A stretch of 64,000 bases of DNA, from positions 1 through 64,000 of the forward strand of contig JAEWKR010000092.1 of the NCBI GenBank assembly GCA_023457715.1. Direction: 5' to 3'. The position numbers and the translations under genes were made by a program. Below, one piece after another: positions 33,039-41,612 of this stretch; position 1 is the first letter of the stretch, and each line of letters begins with the position of its first letter. The notes beneath the pieces are model-generated. The model worked only from the letters and a program-made list of their open reading frames with translations. It had not been told where the DNA came from and searched no databases. The stretch comes from Verrucomicrobiota bacterium. Its GTDB lineage: Bacteria; Verrucomicrobiota; Verrucomicrobiia; Opitutales; Opitutaceae.

Positions 33039-33821
33039 ATGAACCTTTCGCTCTACTCGGCCGCCACCGGCATGGAGGCGCAACAGCTGAACCTGAACAC
33101 GATCGCCAACAACCTGGCGAACGTGAACACGCCCGGATTCAAGCGCAGCAAGATCGAGTTCCAGGATCTGCTCTACCAGACGCCCCGCGCGTCCGGCGCC
33201 GATTCCGGCGGCGGCAACCTGGTTCCGACCGGCATCGAGGTGGGCAACGGCTCCCGCGTGGCTGCAACGGCGAAGGTCTTCACCCAGGGCCAGCTCACCG
33301 CGACGGGCGAAAAGCTCGACATCGCGATCCAGGGCGACGGGTTCTACGAAATTCAGCGCCCGGACGGCACCCGTGGTTACACCCGCGACGGTTCCTTCAA
33401 GCTCAACGCCCAGGGCCAGGTCGTGACGGCCGACGGCATGCCGGTGCTCAGTGGCATGCAGCCGATTCCGCCCGGCGCCACGTCCGTGTCCGTGTCGCAG
33501 GACGGCCAGGTGACCGTGCAGACGGCCAATGGCACGCAGACTTTCTCGCTCCAGCTCGCCCGGTTCGCGAATCCCGCGGGCCTGCGCAGCATGGGCGGCA
33601 ATCTTTACGAGGAAACCGCGGCGAGCGGCACCCCTGAACTCGGTCGTCCCGGCGAACAGGGCTTCGGCCAGACCATCCAGGGCTACGTCGAGAATTCCAA
33701 CGTCAACATCGTTGAGGAAATGGTGGGGCTGATCCTCGCCCAGCGCGCCTACGAGATCAATTCGAAGTCCATCCAGACTTCGGACGAGATGCTCCAGAAC
33801 GTGGCGAACATGAAGCGATGA
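33039..33821 (+). CDS. flgG: Flagellar distal rod protein FlgG
   Basis: The 260-residue product matches the length and motifs of FlgG: MNLSLYSAATGMEAQQLNLNTIANNLANVNTPGFKRSKIEFQDLLYQT, GDGFYEIQRPDGTRGYTRDGSFKLNAQGQVVTADG, and the C terminus YVENSNVNIVEEMVGLILAQRAYEINSKSIQTSDEMLQNVANMKR. Its stop overlaps the flgA start by 4 nt. Confidence 0.97.
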   Translation: MNLSLYSAATGMEAQQLNLNTIANNLANVNTPGFKRSKIEFQDLLYQTPRASGADSGGGNLVPTGIEVGNGSRVAATAKVFTQGQLTATGEKLDIAIQGDGFYEIQRPDGTRGYTRDGSFKLNAQGQVVTADGMPVLSGMQPIPPGATSVSVSQDGQVTVQTANGTQTFSLQLARFANPAGLRSMGGNLYEETAASGTPELGRPGEQGFGQTIQGYVENSNVNIVEEMVGLILAQRAYEINSKSIQTSDEMLQNVANMKR

Positions 33822-34546
33822 GCCGCGTGGTCCTTCTCTTCCTCGGGCTGCTCTCCGCCCCCGCGTTCGCCCAGGACGCCGGCGCGCCGGTCTCCGCGAT
33901 CGCTCCGGCGGCCACCTCGACCCTGACGCGCGAGGCGCTGCTCGAGACCGTCGGGCGCGACCTGACGGCGCACTTCAATCTCGATGGGGACCTGGTTCTC
34001 GAACTGCTGCGTCCGTGGACGCCTCCGTCCGCCCCGGCGGCGCAATGGCAGATCGCCCTCGTCGATTATCCGACCACCGCGACCTCGTCGATGATCCTTC
34101 GCTGCCGCATCGCCGCGGATGGCGTCGTGGTCGCCGAGCCGACGATCGTGCTCCGCGCGTCGTTGTGGCGGGATGTCTGGGTCACGCGTTCGACGCTGAC
34201 CGCCGGCAACACGTTTGACGCGGCGGACCTCGAAACCCGCCGCGTGGACATGTTCCGCGAGCGTGACTCGCTCCCCGCCACCATCGGCGACCGTTCGTAC
34301 ATCTTCGCCCGCGGCGTCGCGGCCGGCCGGGTGCTCACCTGGCGCGACATCACGCGCCGGCCCCTCGTCCGCAAAGGTGAGGCCGTCGAGGTCTCCGCCG
34401 TGGATGGCTCGCTCGTCGTCACCATGAAGGCGGTGGCGATGGAGAATGGCGCGCAGGGTGACACCGTGCGCGTCCGCAATCCGGATTCCCGCAAAGATTT
34501 TGCCGCTCTTGTCGTCGATGAAAACCGCGTCCAAGTCCGCTTCTAA
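33818..34546 (+). CDS. flgA: P-ring assembly chaperone FlgA
   Basis: FlgA assists periplasmic assembly of the FlgI P ring. The 242-residue protein has a signal peptide (residues 1-18, VVLLFLGLLSAPAFAQ), an N-terminal domain, and a C-terminal SAF domain with LTAGNTFDAADLETRRVDM and GRVLTWRDITRRPLVRKGEAVEV, plus the FlgA end GDTVRVRNPDSRKDFAALVVDENRVQV. It overlaps flgG by 4 nt and flgH by 29 nt. Confidence 0.93.
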   Translation: MSRVVLLFLGLLSAPAFAQDAGAPVSAIAPAATSTLTREALLETVGRDLTAHFNLDGDLVLELLRPWTPPSAPAAQWQIALVDYPTTATSSMILRCRIAADGVVVAEPTIVLRASLWRDVWVTRSTLTAGNTFDAADLETRRVDMFRERDSLPATIGDRSYIFARGVAAGRVLTWRDITRRPLVRKGEAVEVSAVDGSLVVTMKAVAMENGAQGDTVRVRNPDSRKDFAALVVDENRVQVRF

Positions 34547-35204
34547 GCCCCAGGGCCCGGTGGCCCGTGGCTCCTCCCGCCCGACCGGGCTGGTGGCGGC
34601 GCTGGCGTACGCCGCGGTCGCACTGGCGGTGCTGGGCCTCGTGGCCGGCACGGCGCGAGCGGACTCGATCTGGCCGGCGGGTCGCTCGATCAACAGCATG
34701 TTCGGCGACCGGCGCGCCGGCTCGGCGGGCGACATCCTCACCATCATCGTGGCGGAGTCGGTGGCCGCGCAGAACAGCCAGTCGAAGAAGTCGACCCGGC
34801 AGTCCTCGATGGAGGATGCGGTCGAGAAGTTCATTTTCAGCGGCCTGGCCGCCCACCGCGGCGAGATGCCCGGCCTCAGCGTGGCCGGCAAGTCGTCGTA
34901 TGCAGGCGGTGGCGACATCAGCAATTCCCAGAGCCTGTCGTCGCGCGCCGCGGTGCTGGTGACCGATGTCCTCCCGAACGGCAATCTGGTCATCGAAGGC
35001 GTGCGCGTCGTGCGCTTCGCCGGAGAGACGCAGTATGTGGTGCTGCATGGCCTGGTGCGTCCGGACGACATCGCCCGCGACAACACGGTCATTTCCTCGA
35101 ACATCGCCGATGCCCGCGTGGAGTTCTACGCCGAAGGGGCTCTCACCGACGCGCAGAAGCGCGGCTGGCTGGCCAAGGCGTACGAGAAGCTGCGGCCGTT
35201 CTAG
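34518..35204 (+). CDS. flgH: L-ring protein FlgH without lipobox
   Basis: FlgH forms the outer-membrane L ring. The 228-residue product has the family core SIWPAGRSINSMFGDRRAGSAGDILTIIVAESVAAQNSQS and NGNLVIEGVRVVRFAGETQYVVLHGLVRPDDIARDNTVISSNIADARVEF. Most FlgH proteins are lipoproteins; here the signal segment ends AGTARADS with no Cys anywhere in the N terminus, so signal peptidase I cleavage is expected. The start lies inside flgA. The N-terminal region before the signal is long (about 24 residues). Confidence 0.93.
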   Translation: MKTASKSASKPQGPVARGSSRPTGLVAALAYAAVALAVLGLVAGTARADSIWPAGRSINSMFGDRRAGSAGDILTIIVAESVAAQNSQSKKSTRQSSMEDAVEKFIFSGLAAHRGEMPGLSVAGKSSYAGGGDISNSQSLSSRAAVLVTDVLPNGNLVIEGVRVVRFAGETQYVVLHGLVRPDDIARDNTVISSNIADARVEFYAEGALTDAQKRGWLAKAYEKLRPF

Positions 35205-35262
35205 ACACCCCGCTCCCGGATGCAGACGTAAAACGTTACTTTAGGAAGACCAAGGATTCAGG

Positions 35263-36459
35263 ATGAACCCAGCAGGACGCACTCTTTTCTCTCTTACCCG
35301 ACTCACCAGCCCGGTGGGCGGGCAGCGTCATGCTTCGAGCCTGGACCGCGGGCGGCCGGCCCGCCTGGGATTCGCCTGGCTCTTCTCCCTTGCCTTCCTT
35401 TTCGCCTCTTCCGCATTCGCGGCCCGCGTCAAGGACCTGACCCTCGTTGAGGGCGGTCGCGACAACCAGCTCGTCGGTTACGGCCTGGTCGTCGGCCTCG
35501 CGGGAGACGGTGACAGCAACGCGATCGCGACGCTGCGCTCGGTCGCCAATGTGCTGCAGCGCTACGGTCTCAGCGTGAACGCGAGCGACCTCAAGGCCAA
35601 GAACACGGCCGCGGTGATGGTCACCGCCGACATCGGCGCCTTTCTCAAGACCGGCGCCCGGATCGATGTCCACGTCGCGTCCCTGGGCGATGCGAAGACG
35701 CTGCAGGGTGGGGTGCTCCTTCAGACGCCCCTCGTCGGCGGCGATGGCCGGGTCTACGCGGTGGCGCAGGGCCCGGTGGCCATCGGCGGGTTTTTCGGCG
35801 GCGCCGGCGGTGCCGGCGGTGCGACCGTGCAGAAGAACCATCCGACCACGGGCGTGATCAGCAACGGCGGGATCGTCGAACGCGAGATTCCCGCCCGCTT
35901 CGTGCAGGAGAACACGCTGCGCCTGCTGCTCCAGGCCCCGGATTTCACCACGGCCGCGCGGATGACCGACGTGATCAACCGCCAGTGGCCGGCCTCCGCC
36001 AACGCGGTGGATGCCGCCACCATCAGTGTCACGATGCCGGCCAACTACCGGGGGCGCGACGTCGCCTTCATCGCCGAGCTCGGCCAGCTGGAGACCACGG
36101 TGGATACGCTGGCCCGCGTGGTGATCAACGAGCGCACCGGCACCATCGTCGCGACCTCGACCGTGCGGCTTTCCCAGGTGGCGATCGCCCACGGCTCCCT
36201 GACCATCACGGTGACCAACAACATGGGCGTGAGCCAGCCCGGACCCTTTGCACCGGGCGGACAGACCGCCGCGGTGAATTCGACCCAGACCGACGTCAAC
36301 GAGTCGCGCGGCGGCTTCTCGGTCCTCAATGAGCCGCCGACCATCGAACGCCTCGCCGCCGCCCTCAACGCGCTGGGCGTCTCCACGCGCGAGATGATGG
36401 CCATCTTCCAGAGTCTGAAACGGTCCGGCGCGCTCCAGGCTGATCTGGTGATCAACTGA
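35263..36459 (+). CDS. flgI: P-ring protein FlgI
   Basis: FlgI builds the periplasmic P ring. The 398-residue protein has ARVKDLTLVEGGRDNQLVGYGLVVGLAGDGDS after the signal peptide, then LKAKNTAAVMVTADIGAFLKTGARIDVHVASLGDAKTLQGGVLLQTPL and the C-terminal VSTREMMAIFQSLKRSGALQADLVIN. About 36 residues precede the hydrophobic signal core, with no other Met to choose. AGGA lies about 11 nt before the ATG. Confidence 0.96.
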   Translation: MNPAGRTLFSLTRLTSPVGGQRHASSLDRGRPARLGFAWLFSLAFLFASSAFAARVKDLTLVEGGRDNQLVGYGLVVGLAGDGDSNAIATLRSVANVLQRYGLSVNASDLKAKNTAAVMVTADIGAFLKTGARIDVHVASLGDAKTLQGGVLLQTPLVGGDGRVYAVAQGPVAIGGFFGGAGGAGGATVQKNHPTTGVISNGGIVEREIPARFVQENTLRLLLQAPDFTTAARMTDVINRQWPASANAVDAATISVTMPANYRGRDVAFIAELGQLETTVDTLARVVINERTGTIVATSTVRLSQVAIAHGSLTITVTNNMGVSQPGPFAPGGQTAAVNSTQTDVNESRGGFSVLNEPPTIERLAAALNALGVSTREMMAIFQSLKRSGALQADLVIN

Positions 36460-36461
36460 CC

Positions 36462-36836
36462 ATGAACGTCTCCGGCCTTTCCTCCCTGACCTCGATCGCC
36501 ACGGCGCCGAATCCGGCGCACGAGCTGACTCCGGCTGAACGCAGCCGCGCGACGCAGCTCCGCGGCAGTGCCCTCCGCAACGCCGCCCCGGCCGCGCAGC
36601 GCGCCGCCGTCGCCGGCCAGTTCGAGGCCATCCTGGTGCGTCAGCTGCTCGGCAAGACGATCACCTCGATGATGGGCAAGGAAGGGGGCGCCTCGGCCAG
36701 CGTCTACGGGGACCTTTTGACGGATACATTCGCCCAGCAACTCAGCGCGGGGCAGGGCATGGGCCTCTCGCGCATGATCGAGCGCCAGTTGACCCCGCGG
36801 CAGCCGGCCGCTCCCGCCCCTGAAGGTTCCGCTTAA
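36462..36836 (+). CDS. flgJ: Rod-binding protein, FlgJ N-domain only
   Basis: The 124-residue protein contains the rod-binding domain of FlgJ (VAGQFEAILVRQLLGKTITSMMGKEGGASASVYGDLLTDTFAQQLSAGQGMGLSRMIERQL). The C-terminal muramidase domain of enterobacterial FlgJ is absent, as in many other phyla, so a separate hydrolase would be needed to open the cell wall. It starts 2 nt after flgI. Confidence 0.9.
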   Translation: MNVSGLSSLTSIATAPNPAHELTPAERSRATQLRGSALRNAAPAAQRAAVAGQFEAILVRQLLGKTITSMMGKEGGASASVYGDLLTDTFAQQLSAGQGMGLSRMIERQLTPRQPAAPAPEGSA

Positions 36837-36849
36837 ACCCTTTTCGTCC

Positions 36850-37347
36850 ATGACCACCGTCTGGCAAACCATCGCCGATCACCTTCGCGCCGAACTGGCC
36901 GAATACGGCGAACTCCTGCGCCTCTTCGAGGAACAGCAGAACAGCATCTTCAACCGTGAGCCGGATTCCGTGCTGCACTATGCGAACGAGATCGAGGCGC
37001 AGGCGTACCGGCTGGCCGAGCGGCGCACCGCGCGGGAGACCGCCGTGGCCGAATTCGCCGCCGCGCATGGCCAGCCGGGCTCCAGCTCCCTGCGCGCCCT
37101 GCTCCCGTTGGTCGAGCCCGATGCCCGGCCCCTGATCGAGGCCCTCGTCAACGAGGTCAACGCTCTCCTGCACCGCGTGCGCCGCACCAGCCGCCACAAC
37201 CAGACGCTGCTCACCCGCACGGTCGAGATGAACCAGGAGACCATGCAGCAGCTCCGCCCGCAGGCGTTCACCAAGACCTACTCGCCGGCCGGCCGCGTTT
37301 CCGTCGCGACGAACCGCCCGCAGTCGACGCTCCAGGTCACGGGCTGA
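36850..37347 (+). CDS. flgN: FlgN-type export chaperone
   Basis: FlgN chaperones the junction proteins FlgK and FlgL, which are encoded next. The 165-residue product is helical throughout, with the FlgN pattern LRAELAEYGELLRLFEEQQNSIFNREPDSVLHYANEIEAQ and a C-terminal helix (LVNEVNALLHRVRRTSRHNQTLLTRTVEMNQETM). Similarity is weak by nature; position before flgK supports the call. No flgM lies beside it. Confidence 0.87.
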   Translation: MTTVWQTIADHLRAELAEYGELLRLFEEQQNSIFNREPDSVLHYANEIEAQAYRLAERRTARETAVAEFAAAHGQPGSSSLRALLPLVEPDARPLIEALVNEVNALLHRVRRTSRHNQTLLTRTVEMNQETMQQLRPQAFTKTYSPAGRVSVATNRPQSTLQVTG

Positions 37348-37381
37348 TCCTCGCTCCCCCCTTTTCTCAAACTTCCCCGCC

Positions 37382-38788
37382 ATGTCCGGCCTCTACTCCA
37401 CGCTCAATCATTCGGTGAAAGCCATCACCGCGCACAGTCGTGCGATTGAGACGGCCGGCAAGAACCTGGCGAACGTCAACAACACCACGTACGCGCGGCA
37501 GCGGGTGGTTTACGGCGATCGCGGCACCGTGCAGACGCCCGACGGCGCCGAGAGCCTGGGGCTCGAGGCGCTCGGCGTGCAGCAGCTGCGCGATGCCCTC
37601 ATCGACCGTCAGGTGGCCCGCGAGGTCTCGCTTTCCGGTTATTACGAGGCGCAGCAGAGCGCCTACCAGCGGGCGCAAGCCAGCCTGGGCCAGGGCATCG
37701 ATCGCACCAACGCGCCCGGATCGGGCACGACCGAGAATGGCATCGGCGCCGCCCTCGATAATTTCTTCAACAGCTTCCAGAGCCTCGCCTCGAGTCCGAC
37801 CGACGACGGGCGCCGTTCGACTCTGCTGCAGAACGCGTCCATCCTGACCGACCGGCTGCAGCTCGCCGACCAGCGGCTGGCGCAGGCGCAGTCCGACCTC
37901 GACGCGCAGATCAACACGGACGTCGGCGCGGTCAACACGCTGCTCGCGACGCTCGCGGACCTCAACGCCCAGATCGGACGCTTTGAGATCAATGCTCCCG
38001 GCTCCGCGGTGGACCTGCGTGACCAGCGCCAGGCCAAGATCGAGGAGCTGTCGGCCCGGCTGCCCGTCACCGTCGTCGACAGCGGCGGCGGCAACCTGCA
38101 GCTCACGAGCCGTGACGGCCTCGGCAACACCGTGGTCCTCCTCAACGGGGCGACGGTGGCGGGCTCCGTTGGCTTCGACGGCACCAACCTCACCGGCGGG
38201 GCCGCGAACGTGGCCTTGAGCCTCTCCAGCGGGTCCATGCAGGGGGCGCTCGCCGCGCGCGATGGCGCCGTGCAGACCCTGCGCGACGACCTTGATGCGC
38301 TGGCCCGGCAGATCGTGACCTCCGTGAACGAGGTCTATAATCCGGGTGGCGCCAGCACCAATTTCTTCAATCCGGCCGGGCTGTCCGCGGGCGGCATTGC
38401 GCTGGTCGCGGGCCTCACGCCCGCCACGATTCGCGCGACCAATGGCGGCGCCGCGGGCGACAACGACATCGCGGTCGGCGTGGCCCAACTGGCCAGCAAG
38501 CTGTTCTCGACCGGCAGCGGCGATGGCATCGACGGCACCTTTTCGGGCTTCTACAGCAAGGCCGTCGCGAAGATCGGGCAGGCGCTCGCCGGTGCGACCG
38601 CCCGGGTGGACGACCAGGCGAAGATCGAGAAACTGGTCCGCTCCCAGCGGGATGAGGTCAGCGGCGTGTCCCTCGATGAGGAACTGGCCGACCTGATGAA
38701 ATTTCAACGCGCGTTCCAGGCCTCCTCCCGCGTGTTCAACATCGTCGACGAACTGCTGGAACAGATCGTCAACCGTCTCGGCGCATAA
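37382..38788 (+). CDS. flgK: Hook-filament junction protein FlgK (HAP1)
   Basis: The 468-residue protein has the FlgK N terminus (GLYSTLNHSVKAITAHSRAIETAGKNLANVNNTTYARQRVVYGDRGTVQT), the helical segment NGIGAALDNFFNSFQSLASSPTDDGRRSTLLQ, and a C terminus VSGVSLDEELADLMKFQRAFQASSRVFNIVDELLEQIVNRLGA. All are typical. It lies 34 nt after flgN and before flgL. Confidence 0.96.
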   Translation: MSGLYSTLNHSVKAITAHSRAIETAGKNLANVNNTTYARQRVVYGDRGTVQTPDGAESLGLEALGVQQLRDALIDRQVAREVSLSGYYEAQQSAYQRAQASLGQGIDRTNAPGSGTTENGIGAALDNFFNSFQSLASSPTDDGRRSTLLQNASILTDRLQLADQRLAQAQSDLDAQINTDVGAVNTLLATLADLNAQIGRFEINAPGSAVDLRDQRQAKIEELSARLPVTVVDSGGGNLQLTSRDGLGNTVVLLNGATVAGSVGFDGTNLTGGAANVALSLSSGSMQGALAARDGAVQTLRDDLDALARQIVTSVNEVYNPGGASTNFFNPAGLSAGGIALVAGLTPATIRATNGGAAGDNDIAVGVAQLASKLFSTGSGDGIDGTFSGFYSKAVAKIGQALAGATARVDDQAKIEKLVRSQRDEVSGVSLDEELADLMKFQRAFQASSRVFNIVDELLEQIVNRLGA

Positions 38789-38810
38789 CCCGCACTGACT
38801 TTCCATTCCC

Positions 38811-39707
38811 ATGCGCGTCACGAACAATACGGTCTCCGAGAGCGTCGTCGGGCAGATCCAGTCCCTGGGAGCCCAGCAGGCGAAGCTGCAGAACCAGGTC
38901 TCGACGGGGCAGCGCATCTTCCAGGCGTCCGACGATCCGGCGGCGACCGGCCGGGTGCTCGATTATCAGAGCGAACTGCGCAAGATGTCGCAGTTCCAGA
39001 CCAATGCCGCCCGGGCGCTGCAGTTGAGCCAGGCCTCGTTCTCGGGCCTGAAGGCGATCAAGACCGTGGCGGACCGCGCCACCCAGATCGGGACGCTGGG
39101 CGGCGGTTCGGTCAATCCGGCGCAGACGCAGGCCTACGCGTCCGAGGTCAACCAGCTCATCGAGCAGACGCTCCAGCTCACCAATTCCCGACTGGGCAAC
39201 GATTATCTCTACGGCGGCACGAGCGTGTCCTCCGCCCCGTTCGTCGCCACGCGCAATGCGCAGGGCCAGGTGGTGAGCGTCGCCTATGCGGGGAACGCCA
39301 GCGAGGCCGAGATTCCGCTGTCGGAGACGACGACGATCAATCCCGCCACGCGCGGCGCAACGAACGTCGCGCTCGGCGATTTCCTCAACCAGCTGGTGGC
39401 GCTCCGCGACGCGCTGAACGCGAACGACGTGTCCGCGATCAACACGGCCCAGGGTGCCCTCGTGGGCTCGGAAGACACGCTCGTCTCGGCCCTCGCCGAA
39501 CACGGCGGCATCCAGATGCGGATCGAGGCCAACCGGGAACAGCAGAAGGACCGCGCCATCGAGCTCGAGAAGCTGGTGTCGTCCGAGACCGACGCCGACC
39601 TGCCGTCGACGATCGTGAAGCTGACCCAGGCCCAGACCGCCTACCAGGCCGCGCTGCAATCGGCCGCCAACATCATGCGCATTTCCCTGCTCGACTACAT
39701 CAAATAG
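38811..39707 (+). CDS. flgL: Hook-filament junction protein FlgL (HAP3)
   Basis: The 298-residue protein has flagellin-like termini: RVTNNTVSESVVGQIQSLGAQQAKLQNQVSTGQRIFQASDDPAATGRVLDYQSEL and LPSTIVKLTQAQTAYQAALQSAANIMRISLLDYIK, with NSRLGNDYLYGGT in between. These identify FlgL. It follows flgK by 22 nt and precedes fliW. Confidence 0.96.
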   Translation: MRVTNNTVSESVVGQIQSLGAQQAKLQNQVSTGQRIFQASDDPAATGRVLDYQSELRKMSQFQTNAARALQLSQASFSGLKAIKTVADRATQIGTLGGGSVNPAQTQAYASEVNQLIEQTLQLTNSRLGNDYLYGGTSVSSAPFVATRNAQGQVVSVAYAGNASEAEIPLSETTTINPATRGATNVALGDFLNQLVALRDALNANDVSAINTAQGALVGSEDTLVSALAEHGGIQMRIEANREQQKDRAIELEKLVSSETDADLPSTIVKLTQAQTAYQAALQSAANIMRISLLDYIK

Positions 39708-39748
39708 CCCGACCTCTCCGACCTTTCGACCACCAACCCTTTCCCTCC

Positions 39749-40219
39749 ATGAAAGTACTGCCCGAACTCTACCCGACCGACATCGACGTCCCCCCGTCGA
39801 ACGAACTCCAGCTGCCGCAGGGGATCATTGGCTTCGGGGCGTACAAGCGCGCCGAGCTCCTCTACCTGCCGGACCACCTGCCGTTTCTGTGGATGAAGAT
39901 GTTCAGCGCCACCGACTCGCTGCACTTCATCGTGATCGAGCCGGGTGGCATCGTCCCGGGCTACGAACCGGAGATCTTCGACGAGGATGCCGAGCAGCTC
40001 GGCATCGTGGACCCGTCGCAGGCCATGATCCTGAACATCGTGACGCTCCGCAGCCAGAATCCGGTCGAGGCCACGGTGAACCTGATCGGGCCCTTGATCG
40101 TCAACCGCCGCACGCGGATGGGACGCCAGCTCGTCATCTCGAATTACTCCAAGTACAGCGCGCATCACGCGCTGGTGGAGAACGTCCAGCAGGCGACGTC
40201 GGTCGCGCGCACCCTGTGA
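39749..40219 (+). CDS. fliW: Flagellar assembly factor FliW
   Basis: FliW binds flagellin and, when free of it, sequesters CsrA, so that flagellin translation follows secretion. The 156-residue product has LQLPQGIIGFGAYKRAELLYLPDHLPFLWMKMFSATDSLHFIVIEPG and later LNIVTLRSQNPVEATVNLIGPLIVNRRTRMGRQLVI. Length is normal. csrA follows after 7 nt and fliC after that, the order in which this partner switch is known to work. Confidence 0.96.
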   Translation: MKVLPELYPTDIDVPPSNELQLPQGIIGFGAYKRAELLYLPDHLPFLWMKMFSATDSLHFIVIEPGGIVPGYEPEIFDEDAEQLGIVDPSQAMILNIVTLRSQNPVEATVNLIGPLIVNRRTRMGRQLVISNYSKYSAHHALVENVQQATSVARTL

Positions 40220-40226
40220 GGCCACC

Positions 40227-40523
40227 ATGCTCGTACTCTCACGCAAGGTAAACGAAGCGATCGTCATCGGGGATTCCGTCGAGATCCGCATCACCCGCAT
40301 CGAGGGTGATGTCGTGAAGATCGGCATCTCCGCTCCGCGCGACATCGCCATCTTCCGCAAGGAAGTGCTCAACGACATCGCGGCCAGCAACCAGGCGGCG
40401 GCGGTGCGTCACAACAAGCCCGGCGCCCCCCTGCCGAAGCTGAACCCGAAGGCGTCCCCGGCGACGGCGGCCGCCCCGGAAGCGGATGCTTCCCTCTCGT
40501 CCGCCGCGGCGCCGAAGCCCTGA
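40227..40523 (+). CDS. csrA: RNA-binding translational regulator CsrA, extended
   Basis: CsrA binds GGA motifs in mRNA leaders; in FliW-containing bacteria it represses flagellin translation. Residues 1-60 are a typical CsrA (MLVLSRKVNEAIVIGDSVEIRITRIEGDVVKIGISAPRDIAIFRKEV). A further 38 residues, rich in Ala, Pro and Lys, extend it to 98. Such tails are seen in FliW-type CsrA proteins, where they help FliW binding. The 57-nt leader of fliC has no GGA, so fliC control by this route is not obvious here. Confidence 0.95.
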   Translation: MLVLSRKVNEAIVIGDSVEIRITRIEGDVVKIGISAPRDIAIFRKEVLNDIAASNQAAAVRHNKPGAPLPKLNPKASPATAAAPEADASLSSAAAPKP

Positions 40524-40580
40524 GCGGTCGAACCTCTCTACAACCTGAAATCAAAACTCCAGCCTTAATCCCGTATCGTC

Positions 40581-41486
40581 ATGAGCGTCATCAACACCAA
40601 CATCCAAGCCATCGCCGCCGCGCGTAATTTGAATCGCAGTCAGGAAATGCTCGGCCGCTCACTGAACCGGCTCTCGTCCGGCTCGAAGATCGTCAATCCC
40701 TCCGATGACGCCGCCGGCCTGGCGGTGTCGGAAAAGCTCGACGCGCAGAGCATGCGTATCCGAGCTGCCACGACGAACGTCCAGAACGCGATCTCGTACA
40801 CCCAGTCGGCCGATGGCTTCATGAGCGGCATGACGAAGATTCTGGCCCGCATGAGCGAACTCGCGCTCCTGGCCGAGGACGTCACGAAGAACTCGACGGA
40901 CGTGGCCCTCTACCAGAAGGAGTTTACCCAGTTGCAGGATCAGTTGCGTCATACGATCGGCGGGACGGCGGCGGAAATCGGTGGTACTGCGGATATCGGC
41001 ACTCCGCTGGGCCAGTTTAACGGAATCACGCTTTTCGGCAGCACTGCGGCCGGCGGCCTGACCGTCACGGTCGGCCAGGCGGTGGATCAGACGATGGAGA
41101 TTCCGGAGATCAACCTGCGCAACAGTACCGGCACGGGCAGCGCGGTCGCCCTGCACGCGATCATCAGCAAGGGCGCGGGCGTCGAGGACTACAACCTCAC
41201 CCTCAGCAGCCCGGATGTGATCGCAACGATCACCAATGGCATCCAGCAGGTGGCGACGGAACGCGCGTCCCTCGGTGCCTCGCAGTCGCGCCTGGAGCTG
41301 GCCTCGTCGACCCTGCAGGTCGAATACGAGAACCTTTCGTCCGCCATCTCGCGCATCCGCGATGTCGATGTCGCCGAGGAATCGACCGCCTTCGCGCGGT
41401 TCAACATCCTCGTGCAGTCCGGCACGGCGATGCTCTCGCAGGCGAACCAGACGCCGCAGTCCGTGCTGAAGCTGCTCGGCGGCTGA
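40581..41486 (+). CDS. fliC: Flagellin
   Basis: The 301-residue filament protein has the conserved N terminus (MSVINTNIQAIAAARNLNRSQEMLGRSLNRLSSGSKIVNPSDDAAGLAVSEKL) and C terminus (LASSTLQVEYENLSSAISRIRDVDVAEESTAFARFNILVQSGTAMLSQANQTPQSVLKLLGG). The variable centre is short (about residues 135-220), so the filament surface domain is small. There is no purine-rich ribosome-binding sequence before the ATG. A strong terminator follows. It is the only flagellin in the window. Confidence 0.97.
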   Translation: MSVINTNIQAIAAARNLNRSQEMLGRSLNRLSSGSKIVNPSDDAAGLAVSEKLDAQSMRIRAATTNVQNAISYTQSADGFMSGMTKILARMSELALLAEDVTKNSTDVALYQKEFTQLQDQLRHTIGGTAAEIGGTADIGTPLGQFNGITLFGSTAAGGLTVTVGQAVDQTMEIPEINLRNSTGTGSAVALHAIISKGAGVEDYNLTLSSPDVIATITNGIQQVATERASLGASQSRLELASSTLQVEYENLSSAISRIRDVDVAEESTAFARFNILVQSGTAMLSQANQTPQSVLKLLGG

Positions 41487-41512
41487 GTGCGTCAGCGATT
41501 TTTCTCCTCCCA

Positions 41513-41542
41513 GGCCGGGCGTCGCTGCCCGGCCTTTTTTTT
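41513..41542 (+). terminator. Intrinsic terminator after flagellin
   Basis: A perfect 8-bp stem GGCCGGGC / GCCCGGCC with a 6-nt loop is followed by eight T residues. It closes the flgF-fliC gene block. Confidence 0.95.
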
Positions 41543-41577
41543 CGGCTGCGAGCTGCATCACCCACCATCCCGCCGCC

Positions 41578-41607
41578 TTGACTCTCCCGGGATCCCGGCT
41601 GAATAGC
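41578..41607 (+). promoter_or_regulatory. Weak promoter-like sequence before the M49-like gene
   Basis: TTGACT at 41578 is followed after about 17 nt by GAATAG, a partial match to a housekeeping promoter. The spacer contains the 12-bp palindrome CCGGGATCCCGG (41587-41598). The -10 match is poor and the predicted start would be very close to the ATG at 41613. Confidence 0.25.
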
Positions 41608-41612
41608 GTTTC

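Noticed and set aside
40551..40577. Sigma28-like promoter before fliC (TCAAAACT-N11-CCCGTATC)
   Set aside because: Only about half of the consensus positions match, and the predicted transcription start would lie at or after the fliC ATG.
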